A stretch of DNA of 64,000 nt, taken from positions 124,001 through 188,000 of the forward strand of contig NZ_LGUR01000196.1 in the NCBI RefSeq assembly GCF_001270495.1. The letters run 5' to 3'. The notes beneath the pieces were generated by a model that ran no database searches, was not told the origin of the DNA, and worked only from the letters and a program-made list of their open reading frames with translations. This DNA comes from Streptomyces viridochromogenes (GTDB lineage: Bacteria > Actinomycetota > Actinomycetes > Streptomycetales > Streptomycetaceae). Shown one piece after another: positions 17,150 to 25,733 of the stretch; the first letter of the stretch is position 1; every line of letters begins with the position of its first letter. Made by a program: the position numbers and the translations under genes.

Positions 17150-18397
17150 TCAGGCAGTGGCCGACCGCAGGTCCGCGGCCGTGAGCGCACCGGCGCGGGC
17201 GAGCCGCTCCAGCAGCGGCACCAGTCGGGCCAGCGTGGGGCGCGTCTCGCCCTCGGCCCGGATGCGCCCGGCGGCGTCGCGCAGCCGGGCGTCCGTGAGC
17301 AGGCGGGCGACGGCCTGCCGGATCTGCGGCTCGGTGGCGGTCAGACCGGGCAGGGAGATCGCCGACCCGCCGAGGGCGAACCGCCGGCCCATCTCCACCT
17401 GGTCGTCGGCGAGACCGAGGACGAGCTGCGGCAACCCGGCGGCGGTCATCATCGGATTGACGCTGCCCTGGTGGATCACCGCCTCGCTGGTCGCCAGGAG
17501 CAGGCGGAGCGGGAAGTCCGCCAGCACCCGTACCGACGCCGGCAGATCACCTAGCGCACGCACCTGGTCGGGTGCGGCGGTCAGCACCAGCTCCGCACCG
17601 TGCGCGGCGACGGCATCGACGGTGTGGCGCAGCGCGGGCACCCCCGTACCGAAGATGCCGGAGGCGGAGTTGCCCCAGATCAGCACGGCGCGGGGACGGG
17701 CGGGCGGCTCCAGCAGCCAGAGCGGCACCTCGCCCGGTCCGTTGTAGGGGACGTAGCGGACCGGCAGGCGCAGCGCCCGGCCCGCGTCGGGGGCCACCAC
17801 GGCCGGTGTGGGGTCGATCATGTAGTCGATCTGCGAGCGGTCCCACTCCGGCAGACCGTGCCGGGCGAAGGCGCCCGTGGGGTCGTGCAGTCCGGTCTCC
17901 CGGGCCCCGAACATGCCGGGTGAGTGGTAGACCGAGGGGACCCCGCACGCGCGGGCGGCGACGATGCCCTCCAGTGTCATCAGGTCGTGGACGACCAGGT
18001 CCGGTGTCCAGCGGCGGACGAACGCGACGGCCGCGTCGCAGTTGGCGCCCATGGTCCTGTCGTACCGGGCGCGGAACGCCCGCTCGTCGGCCTCCACGTC
18101 GTAGTCGCCGCCCAGGTGGTCCACCGGAACGCCGGTGACCGGGTGTACGGCGGGCACCGGACCCGCGTGGACGGGGTCGCGCAGCGCGGCGGCGAACCGC
18201 GCCATGCGCTCCACGCTCATCATCTCGAAGCCTTCGAGCACCGGCACGGGCGTCAGCCCCGCCTGACTGATCGCCGTCGTCTGGTCGGGAGCGCACAGAA
18301 CGCGCACCTCGTGGCCGGCGGCCTGGAGCGCCCAGCCCAGCGGCACCATGCAGAAGTAGATGCCCTTCCAGTTGGTCGCAGTGACCAGCACACGCAT
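17150..18397 (-). CDS. glycosyltransferase GT1
   Basis: The 415-residue GT-B enzyme opens with MRVLVTATNWKGIYFCMVPL and PLGWALQAAGHEV, has VRYVPYNGPGEVPLWLLEPP in the middle, and a donor-site segment VIHQGSVNPMMTAAGLPQ, where most family members have HHGG. It resembles the actinobacterial MGT-type transferases that attach deoxysugars to aromatic polyketides. It is close in layout to the ones at 19185 and 28826. It is preceded on the same strand by the SDR-like gene (29-base gap). The sugar and acceptor cannot be named. Confidence 0.9.
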   Translation of the reverse strand: MRVLVTATNWKGIYFCMVPLGWALQAAGHEVRVLCAPDQTTAISQAGLTPVPVLEGFEMMSVERMARFAAALRDPVHAGPVPAVHPVTGVPVDHLGGDYDVEADERAFRARYDRTMGANCDAAVAFVRRWTPDLVVHDLMTLEGIVAARACGVPSVYHSPGMFGARETGLHDPTGAFARHGLPEWDRSQIDYMIDPTPAVVAPDAGRALRLPVRYVPYNGPGEVPLWLLEPPARPRAVLIWGNSASGIFGTGVPALRHTVDAVAAHGAELVLTAAPDQVRALGDLPASVRVLADFPLRLLLATSEAVIHQGSVNPMMTAAGLPQLVLGLADDQVEMGRRFALGGSAISLPGLTATEPQIRQAVARLLTDARLRDAAGRIRAEGETRPTLARLVPLLERLARAGALTAADLRSATA

Positions 18398-18426
18398 CTC
18401 GGTCTCCTCGTCTCGGGGCCGGGGCG

Positions 18427-19026
18427 TCAGGCGATGGCGGCGAGCAGCCCGGCGACGGCCGCAGGCGGCTCGCCCGCGTCCGCCGGGACCACGCGGCAGA
18501 CGATTCCGTGCGCCGCGTGGCGCCGGCCCAGCTCCGTGACGGCCGCCTCGATGACCGGCCGGGCCAGGGCGTGGACGAAGGCGTCGGGGCCGGCCTCGTC
18601 CGGCACATAGACCAGCAGGCCGCCACCACGCTCCGTCATGGCCGGCACGGCCGCCTGGAGTGGACCGAGGACACCGAGCAGCCGGGCGCGGACCGCGTCC
18701 GCCAGTGCCTCCGCGTCTTCCGGATCGACCGGTGTGGGCACCGCGTCGGTGGCGACCACCAGGTCCACGTCACCGAACGCGCCGCCGGCCTTCAGATGCA
18801 GCAACTCGGTCTGCCCCCGGTCGAGTGGGTCGGCCCTGACGGCGATCGCCGCCCCACCGGCCTCCTCGATGCCCCGCACCACCGCTTTGCCCCGCGCGAA
18901 GGAGGCGAGGTACTGCACGGCGACCGCCGCACCCTGCCCCGCCAGCTCCGCGGCCACCGCGGCACCCGTCCCGGTCTCGGCGCCCGTGACGACCGCGACC
19001 CTGCCCTGCAACGCCATCTCCGTCAT
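18427..19026 (-). CDS. SDR-fold protein lacking the catalytic triad
   Basis: The 199-residue product has an intact nucleotide-binding motif (VTGAETGTG near residue 13) but at the catalytic positions reads LLVYVPDEAGPDAFVHALARP, so the Ser, Tyr and Lys of an active SDR are not in place. The C-terminus is short and has no usual NVDGG-type end. It may be a non-catalytic or differently acting homologue, or a decaying gene. There is no ribosome binding site before the ATG, while a SARP box and the -10-like TACGGT lie at exact leaderless spacing. It leads into the glycosyltransferase at 17150. Confidence 0.6.
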   Translation of the reverse strand: MTEMALQGRVAVVTGAETGTGAAVAAELAGQGAAVAVQYLASFARGKAVVRGIEEAGGAAIAVRADPLDRGQTELLHLKAGGAFGDVDLVVATDAVPTPVDPEDAEALADAVRARLLGVLGPLQAAVPAMTERGGGLLVYVPDEAGPDAFVHALARPVIEAAVTELGRRHAAHGIVCRVVPADAGEPPAAVAGLLAAIA

Positions 19027-19033
19027 GGCGGCG

Positions 19034-19067
19034 ACCGTAGGGTCGTGTCTTCGAGCGCCGTTGGAGG
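19034..19067. promoter_or_regulatory. SARP-type box with -10-like TACGGT, divergent promoter region
   Basis: TTCGAGC at 19050 and TTGGAGG at 19061 are 11 bp apart, with a weaker AGGGAAG at 19072. On the minus strand TACGGT (19039-19034) lies 10 bases from the box and 7 bases before the ATG at 19026, predicting transcription starting at the start codon. The plus-strand glycosyltransferase starts 118 bases on the other side. Confidence 0.65.
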
Positions 19068-19184
19068 TCCGAGGGAAGTCCGGACGACAGGACGGCCCCC
19101 GGGGATTCGACGTGCTCTCGACGCCCGGTCTAGGAGGCCCACCCACGCTGGGAGCCGATCAGGCCCGACCACGGGGAGGCCCGT

Positions 19185-20426
19185 ATGCGCGTGCTGTTCA
19201 CGACGTCCGACTGGGGCGGCCACTACTTCTGCATGGTGCCGCTGGGCTGGGCGCTCCAGGCCGCCGGCCATGAGGTGCGGGTCGCCTGCCCGCCGCCGCA
19301 GGCCGCTGCCGTCGGCCGTGCCGGGCTGACCGCCGTGCCGGTTCTGGACGGACCGGATCTGACCTACTATTCCCGCCTGGTCCGCTATCAGGAGGCGGTG
19401 GACGGCGAGAGCAAGGTGCCCGGCCCGCCGGTCCATCCCGTCACCGGGCAACTGGTGTCGGACCTGGCGGAGTTCGACTGCGCGGCGGCCATGGAGCGCT
19501 TCTGGCAGGACACGGGCCGCGCTCTGACGGGCAGTTACGACCGCGCGGTGCGGTTCGGCCGGTCGTTCGCACCGGACATCGTCGTCTACGACCTGATGGC
19601 ACCGGAGGGCGCGCTGGTGGCCCGGCTGGCGGGTGTGCCGTCGGTCTACCACTCCGCGGGGCTGTTCGGCGTGGCCGAGACCGAGCACGTGCTGGAGGCC
19701 GGGCTGGAGGATCCCACCGGCTCCTTCGCCCGGCACGGAGCGAAGCCGTTCCACCGGGACCAGATCGAGTACGTCCTCGACCCGTCGCCGGTGCAGGCGC
19801 TCCCGCCGCACGGGCGGGCGCGGCGGGTACCGGTGCGCCCGATCCCGTACAACGGCGTCGGCATCGTGCCGGACTGGCTGCTGGAGCCGCCCGCGGGCCG
19901 ACGTGTCTGCGTCCTGTGGGGGGTGTCCGCGACCGCGATGTACGGCCCGTACGTCCCCGCGCTGCGGCACGCGGTGGAGGCGGCCGTGGACACCGGCTCC
20001 GAGGTGCTGCTGGCCGCGACGCAGGAGCAGGTGGCCGCCCTGGGGCCGGTCTCATCACGGGTACGCGTGCTGACCGGGTTCCCGGTGGACCTGCTGCTGC
20101 CCTCCTGCGACGCGTTGATCCACCACGGCGGCGCCAACACGGTGATGAACGGCTTCGTGGCGGGGGCACCGCAGTTGTGCCTGGACCTGTCGATCAACAG
20201 CCCCGTGTGGCGCGAGCGTGTCGCCGGCAGCGGCGCCGTCGTGGCGCTGCCCGCCCTCGCCGCCACCCGGGAGGAGATCCGGGCGGGTCTCGCGGCGGTC
20301 CTGGAGGACGACACCTGCCACCGTGCGGCCGGCACCGTACGGGCGGGACTGGCCGCCCAGCCGGCACCGGCCGAACTCGTCGGCGGACTCGTCGAGTTGG
20401 CGCGCACGGGACGGTTCCCGGACTGA
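19185..20426 (+). CDS. glycosyltransferase GT2
   Basis: The 413-residue GT-B enzyme starts RVLFTTSDWGGHYFCMVPLG and has PIPYNGVGIVPDWLLEPP and the donor-site ALIHHGGANTVMNGF near residue 310. It belongs to the same subgroup as the transferases at 17150 and 28826. CGGGGAGG precedes the ATG. It ends 32 bases before the convergent 3-dehydrase gene. Likely role: attaching a deoxyhexose to the aglycone or to a growing sugar chain. Confidence 0.9.
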   Translation: MRVLFTTSDWGGHYFCMVPLGWALQAAGHEVRVACPPPQAAAVGRAGLTAVPVLDGPDLTYYSRLVRYQEAVDGESKVPGPPVHPVTGQLVSDLAEFDCAAAMERFWQDTGRALTGSYDRAVRFGRSFAPDIVVYDLMAPEGALVARLAGVPSVYHSAGLFGVAETEHVLEAGLEDPTGSFARHGAKPFHRDQIEYVLDPSPVQALPPHGRARRVPVRPIPYNGVGIVPDWLLEPPAGRRVCVLWGVSATAMYGPYVPALRHAVEAAVDTGSEVLLAATQEQVAALGPVSSRVRVLTGFPVDLLLPSCDALIHHGGANTVMNGFVAGAPQLCLDLSINSPVWRERVAGSGAVVALPALAATREEIRAGLAAVLEDDTCHRAAGTVRAGLAAQPAPAELVGGLVELARTGRFPD

Positions 20427-20458
20427 CCCGCCGCCCGCCGGAGCGGAACCCACCCGCG

Positions 20459-21763
20459 CTACGCGGCAGCCGCGAACTCCCGGATGGACGCGGCGACATA
20501 GTCGATCATCTCTGTGGTCAGCGAGGGATGGACCCCGACCCAGAACGTGCGCTCGGTGATGATGTCCGAGTTGGCCAGGTCGCCGACGACTCGGTGCGGC
20601 TGGTCGAGATAGGCGGGCTGGCGGGTGAGGTTGCCGCCGAAGAAGCGCCGGGTGGAAATGTGCCGGGACTCCAGGAAGTCCGTCAGCCCGCGGCGGGTGA
20701 ACGACGCCTCGGGCCGTACGGTGATGACGAACCCGAACCAGCTCGGGTCGCTGCCGGGCGTGGGAGAGGGCAGCAGGAGTCCGGGCACCCCGTCCAGCCC
20801 CTCACGCAGCCGTTGCCAGTTGCGCCTGCGCTTCTCGCCGAACCCCGCCAGCTTGCGCAACTGGCTCAGCCCCAGGGCGGCCTGAAGGTCCGTCGACTTC
20901 AGGTTGTAGCCGACGTGGGAGAAGATGTACTTGTGGTCATAGCCCCTGGGCAGCTTGCCCAGCTGGTAGTCGAACCGCTTGAAGCAGGTGTTGTCGTCGC
21001 CCGGCTCGCACCAGCAGTCACGGCCCCAGTCGCGCAGTTGCTCCACGATGCGGGCGAGTGCGAGATTCCCGGTCAGCACGCAACCGCCCTCACCGGTGGT
21101 GATGTGATGTGCCGGGTAGAAGCTCGTGGTGGAGATGTCGCCGAAGCTCCCGGTGAGCCGGCCGCGGTAGGTGGATCCGACGGCGTCGCAGTTGTCCTCG
21201 ACGAGGAAGAGACCGTGCTCCTTGGCGAGCGCGGCGATCTCCTCGGCAGGGTACGGGTTGCCCAGGGGGTGCGCGATCATGACGGCCCTGGTCCTGGGCG
21301 TGATCGCCTCGGCGATCCGCTCGGGCGTCGTGTTGTACGTGCCCAGCTCGACGTCGACGAAGACCGGGAGCAGGCCGTTCTGAAGGATCGGGTTGACCGT
21401 CGTGGGGAAGCCGGCCGCGACCGTGATCACCTCGTCACCGGGGCGGAGTCGGCGGTCGCCCAGGTCCCGTGAGGTCAGCGCGGTCAGCGCGAGCAGGTTG
21501 GCCGACGAGCCGGAGTTGGTCAGGTGCGCCTTGCGCAGCCCGAAGAACCGGGCGAACTCACGCTCGAACTTCACGGAACTCGGGCCGGCGGCGATGCGCA
21601 TCTCCAGCGCCGCCTCGACCAGTGCCATCCGGTCCTCCTCGTCGAGGGACGCGCCCGACGCCCAGATCTCGGTGACACCGGGGACGAACTCCGGCCGCGT
21701 GGCCTCCACGTCCTGGTGGTACTTGCGGACCAGTTCGAGGATCCGCGTTTTGCCCTCACCCAT
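20459..21763 (-). CDS. NDP-4-keto-6-deoxyhexose 3-dehydrase (E1/UrdQ type, His in place of PLP lysine)
   Basis: The 434-residue protein is of the DegT/DnrJ/EryC1 fold but at the Schiff-base position reads SFYPAHHITTGEGG, with His219-His220 instead of lysine. That exchange marks the C-3 deoxygenases (ColD, E1, UrdQ, LanQ) as against aminotransferases. It removes the C-3 hydroxyl, needed for 2,3,6-trideoxysugars such as rhodinose or amicetose. FVDVELGTYN and EDNCDAVGS are further landmarks. Upstream lies a SARP box at 21837. A ferredoxin-type reductase partner was not seen in the window. Confidence 0.93.
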   Translation of the reverse strand: MGEGKTRILELVRKYHQDVEATRPEFVPGVTEIWASGASLDEEDRMALVEAALEMRIAAGPSSVKFEREFARFFGLRKAHLTNSGSSANLLALTALTSRDLGDRRLRPGDEVITVAAGFPTTVNPILQNGLLPVFVDVELGTYNTTPERIAEAITPRTRAVMIAHPLGNPYPAEEIAALAKEHGLFLVEDNCDAVGSTYRGRLTGSFGDISTTSFYPAHHITTGEGGCVLTGNLALARIVEQLRDWGRDCWCEPGDDNTCFKRFDYQLGKLPRGYDHKYIFSHVGYNLKSTDLQAALGLSQLRKLAGFGEKRRRNWQRLREGLDGVPGLLLPSPTPGSDPSWFGFVITVRPEASFTRRGLTDFLESRHISTRRFFGGNLTRQPAYLDQPHRVVGDLANSDIITERTFWVGVHPSLTTEMIDYVAASIREFAAAA

Positions 21764-21836
21764 GAAACTTCTCTTCTCTGTGATGGGGGACGGCTTCAGG
21801 CTTTTGAGCCGCACACGGCCACCCTGGCCCGTCCCG

Positions 21837-21854
21837 TTCGAGACCGGGTCGACA
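21837..21854 (-). promoter_or_regulatory. SARP-type box upstream of the 3-dehydrase
   Basis: TTCGAGA at 21837 and GTCGACA at 21848 are spaced 11 bp and lie 74 bases before the 3-dehydrase ATG on the minus strand. Confidence 0.6.
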
Positions 21855-21897
21855 CCAGGGCGAGGCGGCGGCCGCAGTGCACCGACCGAGCGGAAGC

Positions 21898-22842
21898 TCA
21901 GCCGACCGATGCCTGCCACATGGCCGTCAGTGATTCGTGCAGCGTGTACCGCGGCCGCCAGTTCAGCGACAGGCACGCCGCGGTGGTGGCGACGTCGTCG
22001 TATTCGCCGGCCTGTGCGTGCCCGGCAGTGCCGGCGCCGGAGGCGACGCGGGGCACGACGCGTGTGGGCACCCCGCTCACCCTGATGAGCTCGGCCACCA
22101 GGTCGGCGACCCGCACCAGTTCGCCGCGCCCGATGTCGAGGATCTCCCCCACCACCTGCGCGGTGGCGGTACGGACGACAGCGGCGGCGACGTCCCGGGC
22201 GTCGACGAAGTCCCGCCGTGTCCGCAGGGGCGGCAGCTCCAGCACGCACTCCTCGCCCCGGCGCGCCGCGGCGGCCAGCCTGGCGGTCACGTTCCCGAGC
22301 AGACTGCTCGGCGGCGCACCGGGGCCCAGGACGTTGGCCACCCGGGTGATCACCCCGGCGACGGCGGCCTCGGCGGCCGCCGCCGCGACGGCCCGGGTGG
22401 CCAGGCTCTTGGTCCGCGCGTACAGCGTGACCCCGGGCCCGGCGCCCTCGTGGGGCGACCCGCCCGGCGGCAGCCCGCGCAGCGCGTGTTCGTGGACCGA
22501 GCCGAGGTGGACCAGCCGCACCCCGGTCCCGACCGCCCTGAGCGCGTCCAGCAGTTCCTCCACCAGCGCGACGTTGGACGCGGTCATCTCCGGCTCACTG
22601 CCACGCCAGACCGCCCCGGCCGCGTTGACGACCACGTCGGGGCGCCGGCTGCGCAGCACTTGTGCCAGTCCCACCGCCGGGCCGCAGGGAGGACGCAGAG
22701 CCAGCGACCGTGTCCCCGGGGGCGCCGAACCTCGCCGGGAGACGGCGAGCACGTCCCAGCCGTCCTCGGCGAACGCGCAGCAGATGTGGCGGCCGAGGAA
22801 GCCACCGCCGCCCAGGACGACGACGCGTCGCGGCGCGGTCAC
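21898..22842 (-). CDS. NAD-dependent NDP-hexose 4-ketoreductase/epimerase
   Basis: The 314-residue extended SDR has VVVLGGGGFLGRHI near residue 6, VNAAGAVW near 70, the serine in VHLGSVHEH and Tyr-x-x-x-Lys in LYARTKSLA near residue 140. It matches the 4-ketoreductases of deoxysugar clusters, which set the C-4 configuration last. GTG 22842 follows GGGAGAAGCC. It is the last gene of the minus-strand operon beginning with the O-methyltransferase at 26761. Confidence 0.88.
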   Translation of the reverse strand: MTAPRRVVVLGGGGFLGRHICCAFAEDGWDVLAVSRRGSAPPGTRSLALRPPCGPAVGLAQVLRSRRPDVVVNAAGAVWRGSEPEMTASNVALVEELLDALRAVGTGVRLVHLGSVHEHALRGLPPGGSPHEGAGPGVTLYARTKSLATRAVAAAAAEAAVAGVITRVANVLGPGAPPSSLLGNVTARLAAAARRGEECVLELPPLRTRRDFVDARDVAAAVVRTATAQVVGEILDIGRGELVRVADLVAELIRVSGVPTRVVPRVASGAGTAGHAQAGEYDDVATTAACLSLNWRPRYTLHESLTAMWQASVG

Positions 22843-23002
22843 CGGCTTCTCCCGGCAGCAGCGCCACGGCCGGGCGACGACGGATTCCGCGGAGGACGCG
22901 GTCGGCGTGCCCGAGCGGCCCGGCCGCCCGTTGCGCCGTGGCGGGTGCCCGGGGCGCGGTACTCGCGCGAACGGCGGGCCGCCGCACACTCCTGAGGCCC
23001 GG

Positions 23003-24262
23003 TCAGCTCGACGGACACGGCAGTTCTCCTGTGATGAGGGCGCCCGGCCGGCTCAGCGCACGCCGGAGCCCGGCCGCCACGTCCGCGGGTGAGGGCTGCC
23101 GCCGGATCTCGGCGCGGACCGCCGCCAACGCCGCGCGGTGGTCACCGTCACCGAGCATCCGCTCCAGTGCGTCGCGGACGGCGGCGGCTCCGTCGCCGGG
23201 ATCCACCGTCACTCCGGCGCCCGAGCGCCGGATCCTGTCGGCGATCTCCGCATACGGCGGTGCCTGCGGCACCACGACCTGGGGTACTCCGCTGACCACC
23301 GCGGTCAGGGCCGTACCGGCTCCCCCGTGGTGGACGACCGCGTCGCACGCGGGGAGCAGTACGTGGAACGGGACCCCGGTGGCGACCCGGGTGCCCGTCG
23401 GCAGCCCGTCCAGCCGGGCCGCCAGATCGGGGCCCGCGGCCACCACCAGGTCCACGCCGGGCAGTGCCACGGATCGCACGAACGAGCGCGTCACCTCCAC
23501 CGCGGTCGCCGCGTCGTACCGCCCCAGCGCGATGCCGCTGGTCACCACCACACGCGGCCTGCGCGGCCGTTCCGCGAGCCAGGCCGGCCGCCGTCCCGCT
23601 CCGTTGTACGGGACGAAGCGCATCGGGATGCGGCGCACCGGCGTCGACTCGGCCACCCGCGTGCTCGGCGGACTGACGTCGACGAGGTCCTCGCACAGGG
23701 CACGCGGCTCTAGTCCGTACCGCTCGAAGAGCTCGGCGTAGCCGGGCAGCCACTCCTCCCCGCGGTCGAGCCGCTCCGCCCGCAGCAGGGTCGCCAGCTC
23801 CCAGCCCTGAGCCAGGTGAGGGACCCCCACCGCGGCCGCGGCGACCGGGCCGGCGAAGCACAGGGTGTCGCACACGACCAGATCGGGGCGGAACCGCCCG
23901 GCCAGCCGTACGAGGTCGTCGGCCATCGCCTGCCCGATCCGCACCTGCTTGGCCGCGGCGAAGGAGAGCGCGGCGGTCTGCTCGGCGTCGAGCAGTTCGG
24001 GCCGCACGGTCCACCCCGCGGGCCAGGGCCGCGGGCTCCCCCACGATCTGATCTGCTCGGCGGACGCCTTGGGCGGAGCCGCCGCGTCCTCGCCGACGAC
24101 CGCGACCGGCAGGCCCGTGGCACCGGTGACGGCCTCGCAGGCGGGCGGCACCGCGACCAGCACGTCCGCTCCGGCGGCGCGGAAGGCCCAGGCCAGCGGC
24201 ACCATCGGATAGAGGTGCCCCGGTGCGGCCCAGGTGGTGAACAGCACGCGCGGCGGCGTCAC
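23003..24262 (-). CDS. glycosyltransferase GT3
   Basis: The 419-residue GT-B enzyme starts RVLFTTWAAPGHLYPMVPLA and has RFVPYNGAGRRPAWLAERP and the donor-site AVVHHGGAGTALTAVVSG near residue 330. Its N-terminus (APGHLYPM) places it in a different subgroup from the YFCM-type transferases. GTG 24262 has GGGAGG six bases before it. It follows the small remnant ORF in the same operon. Confidence 0.9.
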   Translation of the reverse strand: MTPPRVLFTTWAAPGHLYPMVPLAWAFRAAGADVLVAVPPACEAVTGATGLPVAVVGEDAAAPPKASAEQIRSWGSPRPWPAGWTVRPELLDAEQTAALSFAAAKQVRIGQAMADDLVRLAGRFRPDLVVCDTLCFAGPVAAAAVGVPHLAQGWELATLLRAERLDRGEEWLPGYAELFERYGLEPRALCEDLVDVSPPSTRVAESTPVRRIPMRFVPYNGAGRRPAWLAERPRRPRVVVTSGIALGRYDAATAVEVTRSFVRSVALPGVDLVVAAGPDLAARLDGLPTGTRVATGVPFHVLLPACDAVVHHGGAGTALTAVVSGVPQVVVPQAPPYAEIADRIRRSGAGVTVDPGDGAAAVRDALERMLGDGDHRAALAAVRAEIRRQPSPADVAAGLRRALSRPGALITGELPCPSS

Positions 24263-24378
24263 CCCCGGCCTCCCACACGGTGAGGGACGCCGTGGTGGCT
24301 CGCGGCCATCACGCGGTCGGAAGACTCCAGGTTCACAGTGATCCTCCAGGTACGGGCCGGCCGTCCTCGGGACGCGGA

Positions 24379-24603
24379 TTACCCGGCGGCGCGGCAGCGG
24401 GTGCGGGGGGTCGCGGACCGTCCGGGCCTGGACGGCCAACGAGTGAGCGGGGCCGCCTGGGCTCCGTCCGGCGGCGACTCCTCGAAGCAGTCGCGGATGC
24501 CGAGCCGGTCGGCGACAGCCAGCGCCCAGGTGATGCCGAGATCACGGGCGAGGAGAGAGAACCGCGTGGGCGCAGCCGGCGCCCCGTCCGCCGTCCGGGT
24601 CAT
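24379..24603 (-). CDS. 74-residue ORF, possible O-methyltransferase N-terminal remnant
   Basis: The ATG overlaps the oxygenase stop by ATGA. The first half, with ARDLGITWALAVADRLGIRD, resembles the N-terminal dimerisation helix of the cluster's O-methyltransferase at 55185 (YSLGISAAVTAAARLDLAD). The second half is proline- and arginine-rich and looks frameshifted. It is either a truncated methyltransferase still being translated or a small coupled protein of unknown function. Confidence 0.45.
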   Translation of the reverse strand: MTRTADGAPAAPTRFSLLARDLGITWALAVADRLGIRDCFEESPPDGAQAAPLTRWPSRPGRSATPRTRCRAAG

Positions 24604-25733
24604 GACTGCCGCTCCCCGAGCACATGGCGGGCGTACAACGCGGCATTGGAGTCGAACTGGAGGGCCGCGTGCGAGGCCGCGGCGTGCACGTCCCGCCAGG
24701 CCCGCTCCACCGGGCTGCCCTCGGCCTGACCCCGGGCGCCACAGGCCCGCATCAGGGACTCGACCGCCGTGGCCAGCAGGTCGGCGGCGATCGCGTGGTC
24801 GCGGTGACTGCGCGGCACGAGGTCCTGTGCGCCGGCCCCCTCGCTGTCCGCCGCTCGGGCGACGCGTTCCAGCAGCAGACCGGCGCTGTCGATCGCGGCG
24901 GAGGCGCGAGCCAGTGCCGACTGGACGGTGGGGCGCTCCGCCGCGCGCACCACCGAACCCATCGACACCTCGGTCTTCCGGGCGATCCACCGCGTCCAGG
25001 CGGCGAGCGCGCCGCGCGCCGCCCCGAGCGCGGGAGCCACCATGGTGAGCCCGTTGACCAGCCGGAAGGGGACGGCGTGGCAGGGTTCCGACAGGGCGGG
25101 ATCGGCGCGGCCCGCCAGCAGATCGGCCTGGGCGAAGGTGAGGTGCCCCGGCACGAAGACCGCGTCGACGTGCACGGTCCGGCTTCCCGTGCCCCGCAGG
25201 CCCACCGTGTACCACGTGTCCTCCACCGCCCAGGCGTCACGGGGCACGGCGAAGAACCGGATCGCGCCTGTCTCCGGCTCCCGGCACGCCAGCAGCGCCC
25301 AGTCGGCGAAGTCCACTCCGCTGACGAACTGCCAGGTGCCGCTGAGCGACCAGCCGTCGCCGGTCCGGGCCGCCTCCCCGGAGGGAACCACGACCGCCGC
25401 GATGCGCGCGTCCGGCCCGTCCCGCCACACCCGCGCCTGGCCCTCGGCCGGCAGGAAGCCGGCCATCCGGGCGTGCGCGGCGAACAGCGAGGCGCACCAG
25501 CCGGCCGCGGCGCACCCCTCGGAGAGCTCCGCGACCCGCTCCAGGCAGTCGGTGAAGCCGCCCGCCGCGCCGCCGAACGCCCGCGGTACGAAGTGCCGGG
25601 GAAACCCGGCTTCGGTGAGGGCCCGTACGGTCGGCGCAGCCAGGCAACGGTCCAGGTCGGCCCGGTGGGCGCCGGCCTCGGCGATCCGGCGGGCTTCGGA
25701 CACCGGCGGCGCGCAGGCCGTGGCGGCGCTCAT
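24600..25733 (-). CDS. group D flavin-dependent hydroxylase (acyl-CoA-dehydrogenase fold)
   Basis: The 377-residue protein has the two-component oxygenase pattern: GWSLSGTWQFVSGVDFADW near residue 130, AVEDTWYTVGLRGTGS near 175 and VFVPGHLT. The acyl-CoA dehydrogenase base is not evident, which argues for hydroxylation rather than desaturation. Relatives include ActVA-ORF5 and HsaA, which need a separate flavin reductase; none is visible here. Alternatives are a PCP-bound acyl dehydrogenase (CloN3-like) or sugar N-oxygenase, the latter unlikely because no aminotransferase is present. It overlaps both neighbours by 4 bases. Confidence 0.8.
   Translation of the reverse strand: MSAATACAPPVSEARRIAEAGAHRADLDRCLAAPTVRALTEAGFPRHFVPRAFGGAAGGFTDCLERVAELSEGCAAAGWCASLFAAHARMAGFLPAEGQARVWRDGPDARIAAVVVPSGEAARTGDGWSLSGTWQFVSGVDFADWALLACREPETGAIRFFAVPRDAWAVEDTWYTVGLRGTGSRTVHVDAVFVPGHLTFAQADLLAGRADPALSEPCHAVPFRLVNGLTMVAPALGAARGALAAWTRWIARKTEVSMGSVVRAAERPTVQSALARASAAIDSAGLLLERVARAADSEGAGAQDLVPRSHRDHAIAADLLATAVESLMRACGARGQAEGSPVERAWRDVHAAASHAALQFDSNAALYARHVLGERQS

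Noticed and set aside
20459..21763. Annotation as a sugar aminotransferase (DegT/DnrJ/EryC1 family)
   Set aside because: The Schiff-base lysine is replaced by His in PAHHITTGEGG, the mark of 3-dehydrases, and no other amino-sugar genes are present.
24600..25733. Acyl-CoA dehydrogenase or prolyl-PCP dehydrogenase for a pyrrole carboxylate
   Set aside because: The GTWQFVSG and GLRGTGS motifs fit group D flavin hydroxylases better; the adenylation code does not look like proline. Kept only as an alternative.
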